Part shown: piece by piece, positions 27,928 through 36,218 of the stretch
Numbering within the stretch: the stretch's first letter is position 1
Layout: the number at the start of each line of letters is the position of its first letter
Source: Verrucomicrobiota bacterium
GTDB lineage: Bacteria; Verrucomicrobiota; Verrucomicrobiia; Limisphaerales; JAHDYP01
DNA length: 64,000 nucleotides
Direction of reading: 5' to 3'
Assembly (NCBI GenBank): GCA_023383055.1
Contig: JAHDYP010000010.1
Coordinates: 9,060 to 73,059 of the forward strand
Made by a program: the position numbers and the translations under genes
Notes under the pieces: model-generated
The model's database searches: none
What the model was told of the DNA's origin: nothing
The model's input: the letters and a program-made list of their open reading frames with translations, nothing else

Positions 27928-29490
27928 ATGATCATCTCCCGTTCCACCCTGCTGGCGATCGCCCTCGCGATCACGGCGGCCGGCTCCGATACCCTCCCGG
28001 TCCCCCCCGCCACTCCCCAGAGCCTGGCAGCCTCAGTCCGGCAACACCTCGTTCAAGACCGCTTCGCCCGGGCCTTCTGGGGCATCAAAATCGAATCGCT
28101 CGACACCGGCCAGATCCTGTTCGAACACCACGCGGACAAACTTCTAAAACCCGCTTCCAACGCCAAGCTCTTCACGGCGGCGCTCGCCCTGGATCGCCTG
28201 GGACCCGACCGACGACTCCGCACTTCCTGCTTCGCCCGTCAACTGCCCTCGCGCTCAGGAACGTTGCCCGGGGATCTTTACATCTACGGGCGGGGCGATT
28301 TCTCGTTCGCCGCCCGATTCCACGACGGCGACTACTCGGCTTCGCTCGCCCCACTCGTCGAAACCCTCAAACAAACCGGCATCCGCCGAATCCGCGGCGG
28401 ACTGGTCGGCGATGCCACTTACTTCAACGGCCCGCCCTTCGGCGCGGGTTGGACCTGGGACGATCTCCAGCACTACTACGGCGCGGAGGTGTCGGCCCTC
28501 ACGCACGAGGATAACGTGGTGGATCTGTTCTTCCGGCCCGGCCCCAAGCTGGGTTCCGGCTGCAGTATCGAGACCCGCCCCCGGACTTCCTACCTCACTT
28601 TCGTGAATCGCACGACCACCGCCAGCGCCGACAGCACCCGGGCACTTCAACTCCACATTCCGCCGGGCGAAAACGTGGTCTATGTGACCGGTCACCTCCC
28701 GCTTGGCACCACCAATTGGATCGACGCCGCCCCCGTCCGCAACGCCCCGCTTTGGTTTGTCAGCCAGCTCCAGGACCAACTCGAGCAACACCAGATCCGC
28801 GTCGGTCGCCCGCCCCGCACGGTCGATTGGCTCTCCCCACCGAGCGAACGACCGCACTACGGTCAGCTCGTCGAAGTCGCTACAGTCGAATCACCGCCAC
28901 TGAGTGAGTTGGTCCGACAAATGATGAAATCCTCCCAAAACCTCTACGCCCAGTCGCTCTTCCTGCAAGTCGGTCAGCACCGCCAATCGCTCCAGAACCC
29001 GTCCCCGGAACCGCCCCAAACCACCGAACAGGCCGCCATGGCCGAGTTGACCGCGTTCCTCGCGGAAGCCGGGATTCCCGCGGGATCCGTCAACCTCGAT
29101 GAAGGTTCGGGCCTGTCGCGTCGCGCCCTGGTTACGCCCAACGCCATCGTCGAATTGCTCAAATACATGGACCGTCACCGGAACGCCGACCTGTTCCGCG
29201 CCAGCCTGCCAATCGCCGGCGTCGACGGCACCCTCAGCCGGCGCATGAACCAAACGGCCGCCCAAGGCCGCGTGCAAGCCAAGACCGGCACCCTGGCCCA
29301 CGTATTTGCTCTGTCCGGCTATGTCACGACCGCGGCGGGAGAAAGACTGGTCTTCTCCCTGATGCTCAATAATATCTCCCCGGCATCCAATGCCGAAGCC
29401 CGCTCCGACCTCGATCACCTCGCCATCTTGCTGGCCTCGCTCGATGAGCGCACCCGCCCCGCCTCGGTCGATCCGGGAACCGCGCGATAA
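27928..29490 (+). CDS. dacB: D-alanyl-D-alanine carboxypeptidase/endopeptidase, PBP4 family (S13)
   Basis: A periplasmic penicillin-binding protein that trims peptidoglycan stem peptides or cross-links. From the ATG at 27928 (MIISRSTLLAIALAITAAG, a signal peptide) the protein is 520 residues. Active-site motifs: SxxK in PASNAKLF (Ser77, Lys80), SxN in MKSSQNLYAQ, and KTG in QAKTGTLAHV. The long insert between SxxK and SxN is typical of S13 enzymes. An upstream in-frame ATG at 27835 would place 31 non-signal residues first and is rejected. The gene diverges from the LytS/LytTR pair with a 140-bp shared spacer. A stem-loop at 29495-29528 follows the stop. Confidence 0.9.
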   Translation: MIISRSTLLAIALAITAAGSDTLPVPPATPQSLAASVRQHLVQDRFARAFWGIKIESLDTGQILFEHHADKLLKPASNAKLFTAALALDRLGPDRRLRTSCFARQLPSRSGTLPGDLYIYGRGDFSFAARFHDGDYSASLAPLVETLKQTGIRRIRGGLVGDATYFNGPPFGAGWTWDDLQHYYGAEVSALTHEDNVVDLFFRPGPKLGSGCSIETRPRTSYLTFVNRTTTASADSTRALQLHIPPGENVVYVTGHLPLGTTNWIDAAPVRNAPLWFVSQLQDQLEQHQIRVGRPPRTVDWLSPPSERPHYGQLVEVATVESPPLSELVRQMMKSSQNLYAQSLFLQVGQHRQSLQNPSPEPPQTTEQAAMAELTAFLAEAGIPAGSVNLDEGSGLSRRALVTPNAIVELLKYMDRHRNADLFRASLPIAGVDGTLSRRMNQTAAQGRVQAKTGTLAHVFALSGYVTTAAGERLVFSLMLNNISPASNAEARSDLDHLAILLASLDERTRPASVDPGTAR

Positions 29491-29494
29491 TGAG

Positions 29495-29528
29495 CACGGG
29501 ACCGCGACATGATCTGCCCGGTCCCGTG
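29495..29528 (+). terminator. Stem-loop downstream of dacB-type gene
   Basis: A 10-bp perfect stem, CACGGGACCG (29495-29504) with CGGTCCCGTG (29519-29528), has a 14-nt loop and starts a few bases after the TAA. There is no clear T-tract, so it may be a weak terminator or an mRNA 3' stabiliser. The remaining spacer to 29754, before the convergent aceE end, shows nothing else. Confidence 0.45.
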
Positions 29529-29754
29529 TCACTCAGCGAACCGGTCGTTTGGGTTGAGCGGACCGCTAGAGAAATGGCTAAGATCAGCTTTGATGCCAAG
29601 GTTTACCGGCATCATCTCATACCGTTGAACTCAAAGAACTTGTAAAAGTGCACCGGCTCCGCACCCGCCATACCCCGGGTCGCATCCGCATTGCGACGCA
29701 ATGGAACCGCATTGCAGAGCGGCCCGGCTCCAATAGGTCGTCTCCTTCAACAGC

Positions 29755-32460
29755 TCAAAGCACTTCCGGATGCGGTTTCTCCGGATCGATGCCCAGATCC
29801 TTGATCGCCCGCGCCACAACGTCCCGACCCACCTTGCCCTGCTTGGCCAATCCGTAAAGCGTGGCGATGACCGTGGACTCGGCATCGACTTCAAAAAACC
29901 GCCGGAGCTGCTCACGGGTGTCACTTCGGCCAAATCCATCCGTGCCCAAAGTCGTTAATCCGCCGGGCACCCAGGATGCAATCTGGTCCGGCACGATTTT
30001 CATGTAATCCGACACGGCGACGAACGCTCCTTGCTCGCCCTCGAGAATCGATTCGACATAGGATTTCCTGGGCTTGGCCGTGGGATGCAGCATGTTCCAG
30101 CGCTCGACGCGCAGCGCATCGGTCCGCAGCAGCTTGTAGCTGGTCGCGCTCCAGACATCCGCCGAGACACCGTAACGATCCGCCAGGATCTCCTGCGCCG
30201 CGAGCGCGGACCGCAGGATCGGGCCACTGCCGAACAGGTGGGCCTTGTGCGCCTGTTTGGCCGGACCGGCCCGGAACTTGTAGAGGCCTTTCAGAATGCC
30301 ATCCTCGACTCCGGCAGGCATGGGAGGCATGGCATAGTTCTCATTATAGAGCGTCAGATAGTAAAAGATCTCCTCGTTTTCCTGGTACATGCGGCGCAAT
30401 CCCTCCTGGATGATCACCGCCACCTCGTAGGCAAAAGCCGGATCGTAGGTCAGCAACGTCGGGATCGTCGCCGCCAGCAAATGACTGTGCCCATCCTCAT
30501 GCTGCAACCCCTCACCGTTGAGCGTGGTGCGCCCGGCGGTCGCGCCCAGCAGGAACCCCTTGGCTTTGATGTCACCCGCCAGCCACATCAAATCCCCAAT
30601 CCGCTGAAAGCCGAACATCGAGTAGTAAATGAACAGCGGAATCATGTTCACCCCGTGCCCGGCATACGCCGTCCCGGCCGCAATGAATGACGACATCGCC
30701 CCCGCCTCGGTGATCCCTTCCTCGAGGATCTGACCGTCCTTGGCCTCGTGGTAATAGAGAAGCGAAGCGCGGTCGACCGGTTCGTAAAGCTGCCCTTGAT
30801 GGGCGTAAATGCCGATCTCCCGAAATAGCGCGTCCATGCCAAACGTGCGGGCCTCGTCGGGGATGATCGGGACAATATGCCGCCCAATCCGCTTGTCGCG
30901 CAGCAAATGGCTCAGCAACCGCACAAAGGCCATCGTGCTCGAGACCTCCGATTGCCCGGAGCCTTTGTGAAACTCGGCAAATGCCGAGCGCGGCGGTATG
31001 GTCAGCGGCGCGGCCGTGGGCTTGCGCCGCGGCAGAAAGCCGCCTAACGCCTTGCGCCGTTCCAGCAAGTATTGAATCTCCGGACTGTCGGGCGCCGGCC
31101 GGTAGAACGGCGTGTCGACAATCTCCTCGTCCTTGATCGGCACGTTGAACCGCAGCCGAAACTCCCGCAGCTCCTTTTCGTTCAGCTTCTTCTGCTGATG
31201 GGAAATGTTCCGCCCTTCCCCGGCCTCTCCCAGGCCGTAGCCCTTGATCGTTTTGGCCAGGATAACCGTCGGCTGACCACGATGTTCAACCGCGGCCTTA
31301 AAAGCCGCGTACACCTTGCGCGTATCGTGGCCACCCCGCAGGAGCTTCCGAATCTGATCGTCGGTCAGATGGTTCACCAACTCGAGCAATTCCGGGTATT
31401 TCCCGAAGAAATGCCGGCGCGTGAAGCTGCCCGGTTCCACCGAATACTTCTGGTAATCGCCGTCGACCACCTCGCCCATGCGCTTGACCAGCAGTCCCTG
31501 CGCGTCCCGGGCCAACAGCTCGTCCCAGTCCGAACCCCAAATCACTTTGATCACGTTCCAACCCGCACCGCGAAACAGGGCTTCCAGCTCCTGAATGATC
31601 TTGCCGTTCCCCCGCACCGGCCCGTCCAGGCGCTGCAAGTTGCAGTTCACCACCCAGACCAGATTGTCCAGATTCTCCCGCGACGCCAGCGTGATCGCAC
31701 CCAAAGACTCCGGCTCGTCCGATTCCCCATCGCCCACAAAACACCAGACTTTCGGCTCTTCCTCACCCACGAGTTTCCGCGCCTTGAGATACCGGTTAAA
31801 TCGGGCCTGGTAAATCGACATGATCGGCCCGAGCCCCATCGACACGGTCGGGAACTGCCAGAACTCCGGCATCAAATAAGGATGCGGATAGGACGACAAC
31901 CCGCCGCCCTCAGCCAACTCCTGACGGAAATGCTGCAAATGACGCTCGTCGAGCCTGCCCTCGAGAAACGCCCGCGCATAGTTCCCCGGCGTGGCGTGTC
32001 CTTGAAAGTAAATCATGTCCGCCGGCCGGTCACCGTCTCCTCCACGAAAGAAATGATTGAACCCCACTTCATACAGCGTCGCCGAGGACGCAAAGGTCGA
32101 GATATGCCCCCCCAGCCCGCTGTGCTTGCGATTGGCATTCACCACCATCGCCATCGCGTTCCAGCGGATCAGGCTCTTGATCCGGTGCTCCGTCGCCCGA
32201 TCGCCAGGAAACGGCGCCTGTTCCTCCACCGGAATCGTGTTGACGTATGGCGTGGTGGCCGTGATCGGCAGCGGCAATCCCCCACGCCGCAGGTTCTCCA
32301 CCAGCCCATGCCACAAGTAAGCCGCGCGATCCGTACCCTGCTCCCGTAACAGTCGATCCAACACATACTGCAGCGATTCCATCCATCGCCGCTGCTCATC
32401 GCGCGCGGCGACCGTTGGGTTCGTGGCCGATATGCCCGTCTCTTTCGTTTTTGGCTTCAC
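29755..32460 (-). CDS. aceE: Pyruvate dehydrogenase E1 component, homodimeric type
   Basis: Thiamine-diphosphate enzyme that decarboxylates pyruvate and acetylates lipoyl-E2 in the pyruvate dehydrogenase complex. The 901-residue length from a GTG at 32460 (MKPKTKETGI) matches E. coli AceE (about 887). Motifs include YVNTIPVEEQAPFPGD, SLIRWNAMAMVV, GLGGHISTFASSATLYEVGF, the ThDP signature VGDGESDEPES followed by LVWVVNCNLQRLDGPVRGNG, and the C-terminal SWVPGGLTTLGTDGFGRSDTR. The open frame continues upstream to 32649 with Gly-rich, non-conserved residues overlapping the divergent lplA-like gene, so the GTG is preferred. No E2 or E3 gene is in the window. Confidence 0.94.
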   Translation of the reverse strand: MKPKTKETGISATNPTVAARDEQRRWMESLQYVLDRLLREQGTDRAAYLWHGLVENLRRGGLPLPITATTPYVNTIPVEEQAPFPGDRATEHRIKSLIRWNAMAMVVNANRKHSGLGGHISTFASSATLYEVGFNHFFRGGDGDRPADMIYFQGHATPGNYARAFLEGRLDERHLQHFRQELAEGGGLSSYPHPYLMPEFWQFPTVSMGLGPIMSIYQARFNRYLKARKLVGEEEPKVWCFVGDGESDEPESLGAITLASRENLDNLVWVVNCNLQRLDGPVRGNGKIIQELEALFRGAGWNVIKVIWGSDWDELLARDAQGLLVKRMGEVVDGDYQKYSVEPGSFTRRHFFGKYPELLELVNHLTDDQIRKLLRGGHDTRKVYAAFKAAVEHRGQPTVILAKTIKGYGLGEAGEGRNISHQQKKLNEKELREFRLRFNVPIKDEEIVDTPFYRPAPDSPEIQYLLERRKALGGFLPRRKPTAAPLTIPPRSAFAEFHKGSGQSEVSSTMAFVRLLSHLLRDKRIGRHIVPIIPDEARTFGMDALFREIGIYAHQGQLYEPVDRASLLYYHEAKDGQILEEGITEAGAMSSFIAAGTAYAGHGVNMIPLFIYYSMFGFQRIGDLMWLAGDIKAKGFLLGATAGRTTLNGEGLQHEDGHSHLLAATIPTLLTYDPAFAYEVAVIIQEGLRRMYQENEEIFYYLTLYNENYAMPPMPAGVEDGILKGLYKFRAGPAKQAHKAHLFGSGPILRSALAAQEILADRYGVSADVWSATSYKLLRTDALRVERWNMLHPTAKPRKSYVESILEGEQGAFVAVSDYMKIVPDQIASWVPGGLTTLGTDGFGRSDTREQLRRFFEVDAESTVIATLYGLAKQGKVGRDVVARAIKDLGIDPEKPHPEVL

Positions 32461-32621
32461 TTTTGATCCATTCCCAGTTTGATCCTCGATCTGCCCGAAA
32501 GGCGGCACTGCAACCCGCAGGCCGCCGCCAGGTCGGACCAAAACACGGATGAGTATGTTGGCCAGAACCACCGAAAGGCAACCAATATAGCAACACCCGC
32601 CGCCACCCAGCCACACCTCCC

Positions 32622-33341
32622 ATGGATTACCTGGACCAAACCTGGCCAACCCCGGCCGAGAACCTCGCCGTCGATGAGGCCCTCCTCGATGCCGCCGAGG
32701 CCGGTGAACGCGGTGAAACGCTCCGCTTCTGGGAAGCCCCCGCCCATTTCGTCGTCCTCGGCCACTCCAACTGCCTGCTTAGCGAGGTGGATGCGACTGC
32801 CTGCGCCGAACTCGGCGTTCCCATCCTGCGACGGTGCAGCGGTGGCGGCGCGGTCCTCCAGGGTCCCGGCATCCTCAGCTACGCACTGGTCCTTGACCTC
32901 AAACGTCACCCCGAACTGGTGGCCGTTTCCCAGGCCAACCAGTTCATCATGTCCAGGAACGCGCGCATCCTCTCGGAGGTCCTGGGCCAGGAAACGCGCC
33001 TCGAAGGCATCACCGATCTCGTCATCGCCGGCCGCAAAGTCTCCGGCAATGCCCAGCGCCGAAAACGTCATTTCCTCCTCTTCCACGGAACCCTCCTCCT
33101 GGCCCCGGATCTGAAGCTCATGGAACGGGTCCTGGCCATGCCCTCGCGCAGACCCGACTACCGAGCCAACCGCGGTCATGCGGATTTCCTCGGAACCATC
33201 CCCGTGAAACCGGAGGCTCTCAAGGCCGCCTGGCGTCAGGCATGGGGGGCAACTCCTTCCGGAAAGAAAATCGACTCCACCCAGTTCGCTCAACTGGTCA
33301 CCAACAAATACAGTCTCCCGTCCTGGAACAGGAAGTTCTGA
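32622..33341 (+). CDS. Lipoate-protein ligase A family protein (LplA/LipM-like)
   Basis: A 239-residue member of the BPL_LplA_LipB fold, which attaches or transfers lipoate or octanoate to lysines of E2 and H proteins. Visible: ENLAVDEALLDAAE near the start, FVVLGHSN, the substrate loop RRCSGGGAVLQGPG (about 70-83), and the lysine-bearing VIAGRKVSGNAQRRKR (about 132-147). It lacks the C-terminal domain of E. coli LplA and is catalytic-domain-only, as in LipM or archaeal-type LplA; which reaction it performs cannot be fixed from sequence. It diverges from aceE, which fits a role in lipoylating the pyruvate dehydrogenase complex. Confidence 0.85.
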   Translation: MDYLDQTWPTPAENLAVDEALLDAAEAGERGETLRFWEAPAHFVVLGHSNCLLSEVDATACAELGVPILRRCSGGGAVLQGPGILSYALVLDLKRHPELVAVSQANQFIMSRNARILSEVLGQETRLEGITDLVIAGRKVSGNAQRRKRHFLLFHGTLLLAPDLKLMERVLAMPSRRPDYRANRGHADFLGTIPVKPEALKAAWRQAWGATPSGKKIDSTQFAQLVTNKYSLPSWNRKF

Positions 33342-33397
33342 CCGCTCCCGCCCCCGGCAACCGCGACAAACCAACCCTCTTCGCCCGCGCCGACCGC

Positions 33398-33679
33398 CTA
33401 CCCAATCTGTCGGACGGCATTGGCCGAACCAAACGGATTCGGCACCCGCAGCGTGCACTCGGGATCGTCACGCCAGGTGCCATCCACCAGAAATCGGTAA
33501 TGATAAGTGCCCGGCCCCAGCTCGACTTTGGTGCGCCAGACACCCTGATCATCCTTCTTCAGGTTGATCGGCTTCTTCTGCCAGTGCGTAAAATCCCCGA
33601 CCAGTTGCACGCTGGTCGCGGCCGGTGCGTTGAACGAGAAGACCTGATCCATGTTTTTCCTTGTGGCTTTCTTCGCCAT
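33398..33679 (-). CDS. Small glycogen-binding-like protein (AMPK/CBM48-type domain)
   Basis: A 93-residue protein that is essentially one Ig-like CBM48/AMPK-beta-type domain: VFSFNAPAATSVQLVGDFTH, W at the start of WQKKPINL, GVWRTKVELGPGTYHYRFLV, and DGTWRDDPE then VPNPFGSANAV. The W and K/N pattern resembles glycogen-binding modules that accompany starch and glycogen enzymes. The N-terminus is Lys-rich (MAKKATRKN) with no signal, so it is cytoplasmic. Standalone versions occur in several phyla with unknown function. The nearest glycogen gene is the GH57 enzyme about 14 kb away. Convergent with the lplA-like gene. Confidence 0.8.
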   Translation of the reverse strand: MAKKATRKNMDQVFSFNAPAATSVQLVGDFTHWQKKPINLKKDDQGVWRTKVELGPGTYHYRFLVDGTWRDDPECTLRVPNPFGSANAVRQIG

Positions 33680-33781
33680 AACCTGCCGCTAACTTAGACC
33701 CATTCCCGGTGGAATCAAGCCGTCCCGCCAGCAACTTCCCCGCACCGCATTTCGCCCAACTCCATCCTCAGCGCCCCACGT

Positions 33782-35206
33782 CTACGCCCCGGCGGACCCC
33801 GTCTCTCCTGGTTGCGCGATGCTCTCCACCACGCCACTCTGCAACCGGGTTCGCAATCGTTGTCCCGCAACCACCTCTTCCGCGACCCGCAACAAACGCC
33901 CACTCGCCGCATCCATGGTGATTGAATAGCCGCGGTCCAGCACTTGCAACGGCGACAATAACCGCAGCCGCGCTTCGGCCGTAGCCAACCGATGCCGCAG
34001 CACTGTGAACCGGGCTCGGCTCGCCGCCCGCAATCGCGCCCCGATTAAACCGACCGCCTCAGACTGACGGGCGATCCGGCGGCTGGGCCTGACCGCCTGC
34101 AATCGCATCACCGCGTGCCGGTGGAGTTCCTCGCGGCGTTTCCAGCCGCTCCGAACCCGCCGACCCAGGTCGGCCATCAGATCATCCAATAACTGCAACC
34201 GATCGTTGAGCACTCGCCGTGGATGCAAATATCCGAACCGCTGTCTCAACTGATCGAACTCGGCCTGCGCCGCGGCGACCCGGCGCGCCACCCATTGCCT
34301 GAGCCGCACCGGCGCTTCCTCGAGCCAGGGACGGACGGCAAAGACCGATTCCGTGATCAATTCGGCGGCGGCGCTCGGAGTCGCCGCCCGCAGATCAGCC
34401 GCAAAATCACTGATGGTAAAGTCGATCTCGTGGCCCACGGCCGAGATCACCGGCAAAACCGACTCGTGAATGGCCCGAGCCACGCACTCCTCGTTGAACG
34501 ACCAGAGGTCCTCCATACTGCCCCCACCACGGGTCAGCAAGATCAGGTTCAATCCGGCTCCAACCCCGGGCTGGCTCGACCAGGCGTTGAGCCTCGCCAC
34601 CGCCGCCGCAATCTCAGCCGCGGCCCCCTCCCCCTGCACCCGACACGGCGCCAGCACAATCTCCAGGCTCGGATCCCGCCGCGCGATGACGTGCAAAACG
34701 TCCCGTATCGCCGCTCCTGTCGGCGACGTCACCAGTCCAATCCGCCTCGGAAACCTGGGCAACCCCCGCTTGCGCTCCGGGGCAAACAACCCTTCCGCGC
34801 TGAGCTTCTGCTTCAGCTTTTCAAACGCCACCTGCAGCGCCCCCACCCCCTGGACCTCGATCGATCTGACCACCAACTGGTACTGCCCCCGCGGCTCGTA
34901 CACCGTCAGATCCCCCTGGGCCACCAGCTTCTGCCCATCTCGCATCAGCTCCCGATCCCGGATCGACGTGCTCCGCCACAGCACGCAGCTCAACTGCGCA
35001 CCCGCGTCCTTCAGAGTGAAATAAACATGTCCCGAACTCTGCACCCGGAGATTGCTCACTTCGCCAGTCACCGTGACCGGTCCAATCTGCTGTTCCAGCA
35101 ACCGCCGAACCCGCGCGGTCAACTCGGTGACCGTGAACACCACCCGGGCTGGCGCCGCTAGCGGGAGCTCGCCAAATTCCCATTGCGTTTGCGTTTTCCG
35201 ACTCAT
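33782..35206 (-). CDS. xseA: Exodeoxyribonuclease VII large subunit
   Basis: Subunit of the single-strand-specific exonuclease that degrades DNA into acid-soluble oligonucleotides and takes part in repair. The 474-residue protein has an N-terminal OB-fold (about 22-120: FTVTELTARVRRLLEQQIGP, VTGEVSNLRVQSSGHVYFTL, LSCVLWRS), the catalytic region with FPRRIGLVTSPTGAAIRDVL and LLTRGGGSMEDLWSFNEE, then HEIDFTISDFAADLRAATPS, and a long Arg/Ala-rich coiled coil toward the C-terminus ending with DRGYSITMD. The start ATG overlaps the ymdB stop (ATGA). The small subunit xseB is not in the window. Confidence 0.93.
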   Translation of the reverse strand: MSRKTQTQWEFGELPLAAPARVVFTVTELTARVRRLLEQQIGPVTVTGEVSNLRVQSSGHVYFTLKDAGAQLSCVLWRSTSIRDRELMRDGQKLVAQGDLTVYEPRGQYQLVVRSIEVQGVGALQVAFEKLKQKLSAEGLFAPERKRGLPRFPRRIGLVTSPTGAAIRDVLHVIARRDPSLEIVLAPCRVQGEGAAAEIAAAVARLNAWSSQPGVGAGLNLILLTRGGGSMEDLWSFNEECVARAIHESVLPVISAVGHEIDFTISDFAADLRAATPSAAAELITESVFAVRPWLEEAPVRLRQWVARRVAAAQAEFDQLRQRFGYLHPRRVLNDRLQLLDDLMADLGRRVRSGWKRREELHRHAVMRLQAVRPSRRIARQSEAVGLIGARLRAASRARFTVLRHRLATAEARLRLLSPLQVLDRGYSITMDAASGRLLRVAEEVVAGQRLRTRLQSGVVESIAQPGETGSAGA

Positions 35207-36003
35207 GCCCGCCCCTCCGATACCGGCAACAACTCCGATACCCGCCGGATCGCCCGGGCTCGCCCGCTCGCATCCTCAACTTCCACCAAGGCCCCCTGGA
35301 GCATGACCCGTCCCTTGGCCACTTCAAAACGCTGCGGCTGCAAGGTTGTGAACCGACGGATCACCGGCTCAATCTCACGCCCCAGCACACTCTCGTGCGG
35401 CCCGGTAAAACCCGCGTCGCTCAAATACGCCGTCCCTCCCGGAAACACCTGTTCGTCGGCCGTCTGAACGTGCGTATGCGTCCCCACCACCGCCGACACC
35501 TTGCCGTCCACCATCCGCCCAAACGCGATCTTCTCCGAAGTCGCCTCGGCGTGAAAATCCACGAAAATCACCGGCGTTGACGCCCGTAGCTTCTCAATCT
35601 CCGCCAGGCCAACCAGAAAAGGATTGTCCAGCGCCGCCATGAAGGTGCGTCCCTGCAGATTCAGCACCCCAACCGGCGGATGACCCGGCACGGAAATCAA
35701 GGCGCTGCCCTGGCCTGGCGTGCCGGCCGGATAGTTCAAGGGCCGGACAAATCGCGGCTCGCCACTCATCAGGTTCATCACCTCCTTTTGATCCCATAGA
35801 TGATCGCCACTGGTCAGCACATCCACCCCGGCATCGAACAACTCGTTGGCCGTCGCCACCGTGATCCCCGAACCACCCGCCGAGTTCTCGCCGTTGGCAA
35901 TCACCACGTCCACAGCCAGTGCCCGCCGCAACCCCGGCAGCAACCGCCGCACCGCCCGCCGCCCCGGCTCACCCACCACATCCCCAATGAAAAGTATATT
36001 CAC
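35203..36003 (-). CDS. ymdB: YmdB-family metallophosphoesterase (TIGR00282)
   Basis: A 266-residue metallophosphoesterase. The N-terminus MNILFIGDVVGEPGRRAV and motifs VVIANGENSAGGSGIT, LTSGDHLWDQKEV, FVRPLNYPAGTPG, VDFHAEATSEKIAFG and VVGTHTHVQTADEQVFPGG-like are the hallmark of the family; Bacillus YmdB is a cyclic-nucleotide phosphodiesterase affecting biofilm and motility. The start is a GTG at 36003; the frame remains open upstream to 36156 but that extension is Arg-rich and not family-like. The stop overlaps the xseA start by 4 bp, so the two are cotranscribed. Confidence 0.92.
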   Translation of the reverse strand: MNILFIGDVVGEPGRRAVRRLLPGLRRALAVDVVIANGENSAGGSGITVATANELFDAGVDVLTSGDHLWDQKEVMNLMSGEPRFVRPLNYPAGTPGQGSALISVPGHPPVGVLNLQGRTFMAALDNPFLVGLAEIEKLRASTPVIFVDFHAEATSEKIAFGRMVDGKVSAVVGTHTHVQTADEQVFPGGTAYLSDAGFTGPHESVLGREIEPVIRRFTTLQPQRFEVAKGRVMLQGALVEVEDASGRARAIRRVSELLPVSEGRA

Positions 36004-36218
36004 CGCCGCGAGCGTAAGCCAAACCCGACACCTGCGAAACCCAAAGTTTGATCCGGCATCGGCCTCAAGCGGATCGATATGGCCCGCGTCATGGCCGCGC
36101 GATCGTGATTGTGCCCGGCGCCGGCTTTGGCTAGATTCACGGCCAAGCCACAACAACGCGCGAATGCCCGATGCCCAGTCCAGAGACCCGAACGCATACT
36201 TACCCCAACCGCCAACCC

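Noticed and set aside
29491..29754. Additional small gene between dacB and aceE
   Set aside because: Short frames here are unremarkable and lack motifs; the region contains only the stem-loop at 29495-29528.
32461..32649. Upstream extension of aceE
   Set aside because: The extra residues are Gly/Val/Arg-rich, do not match AceE, and would overlap the start of the divergent lipoate ligase-like gene.
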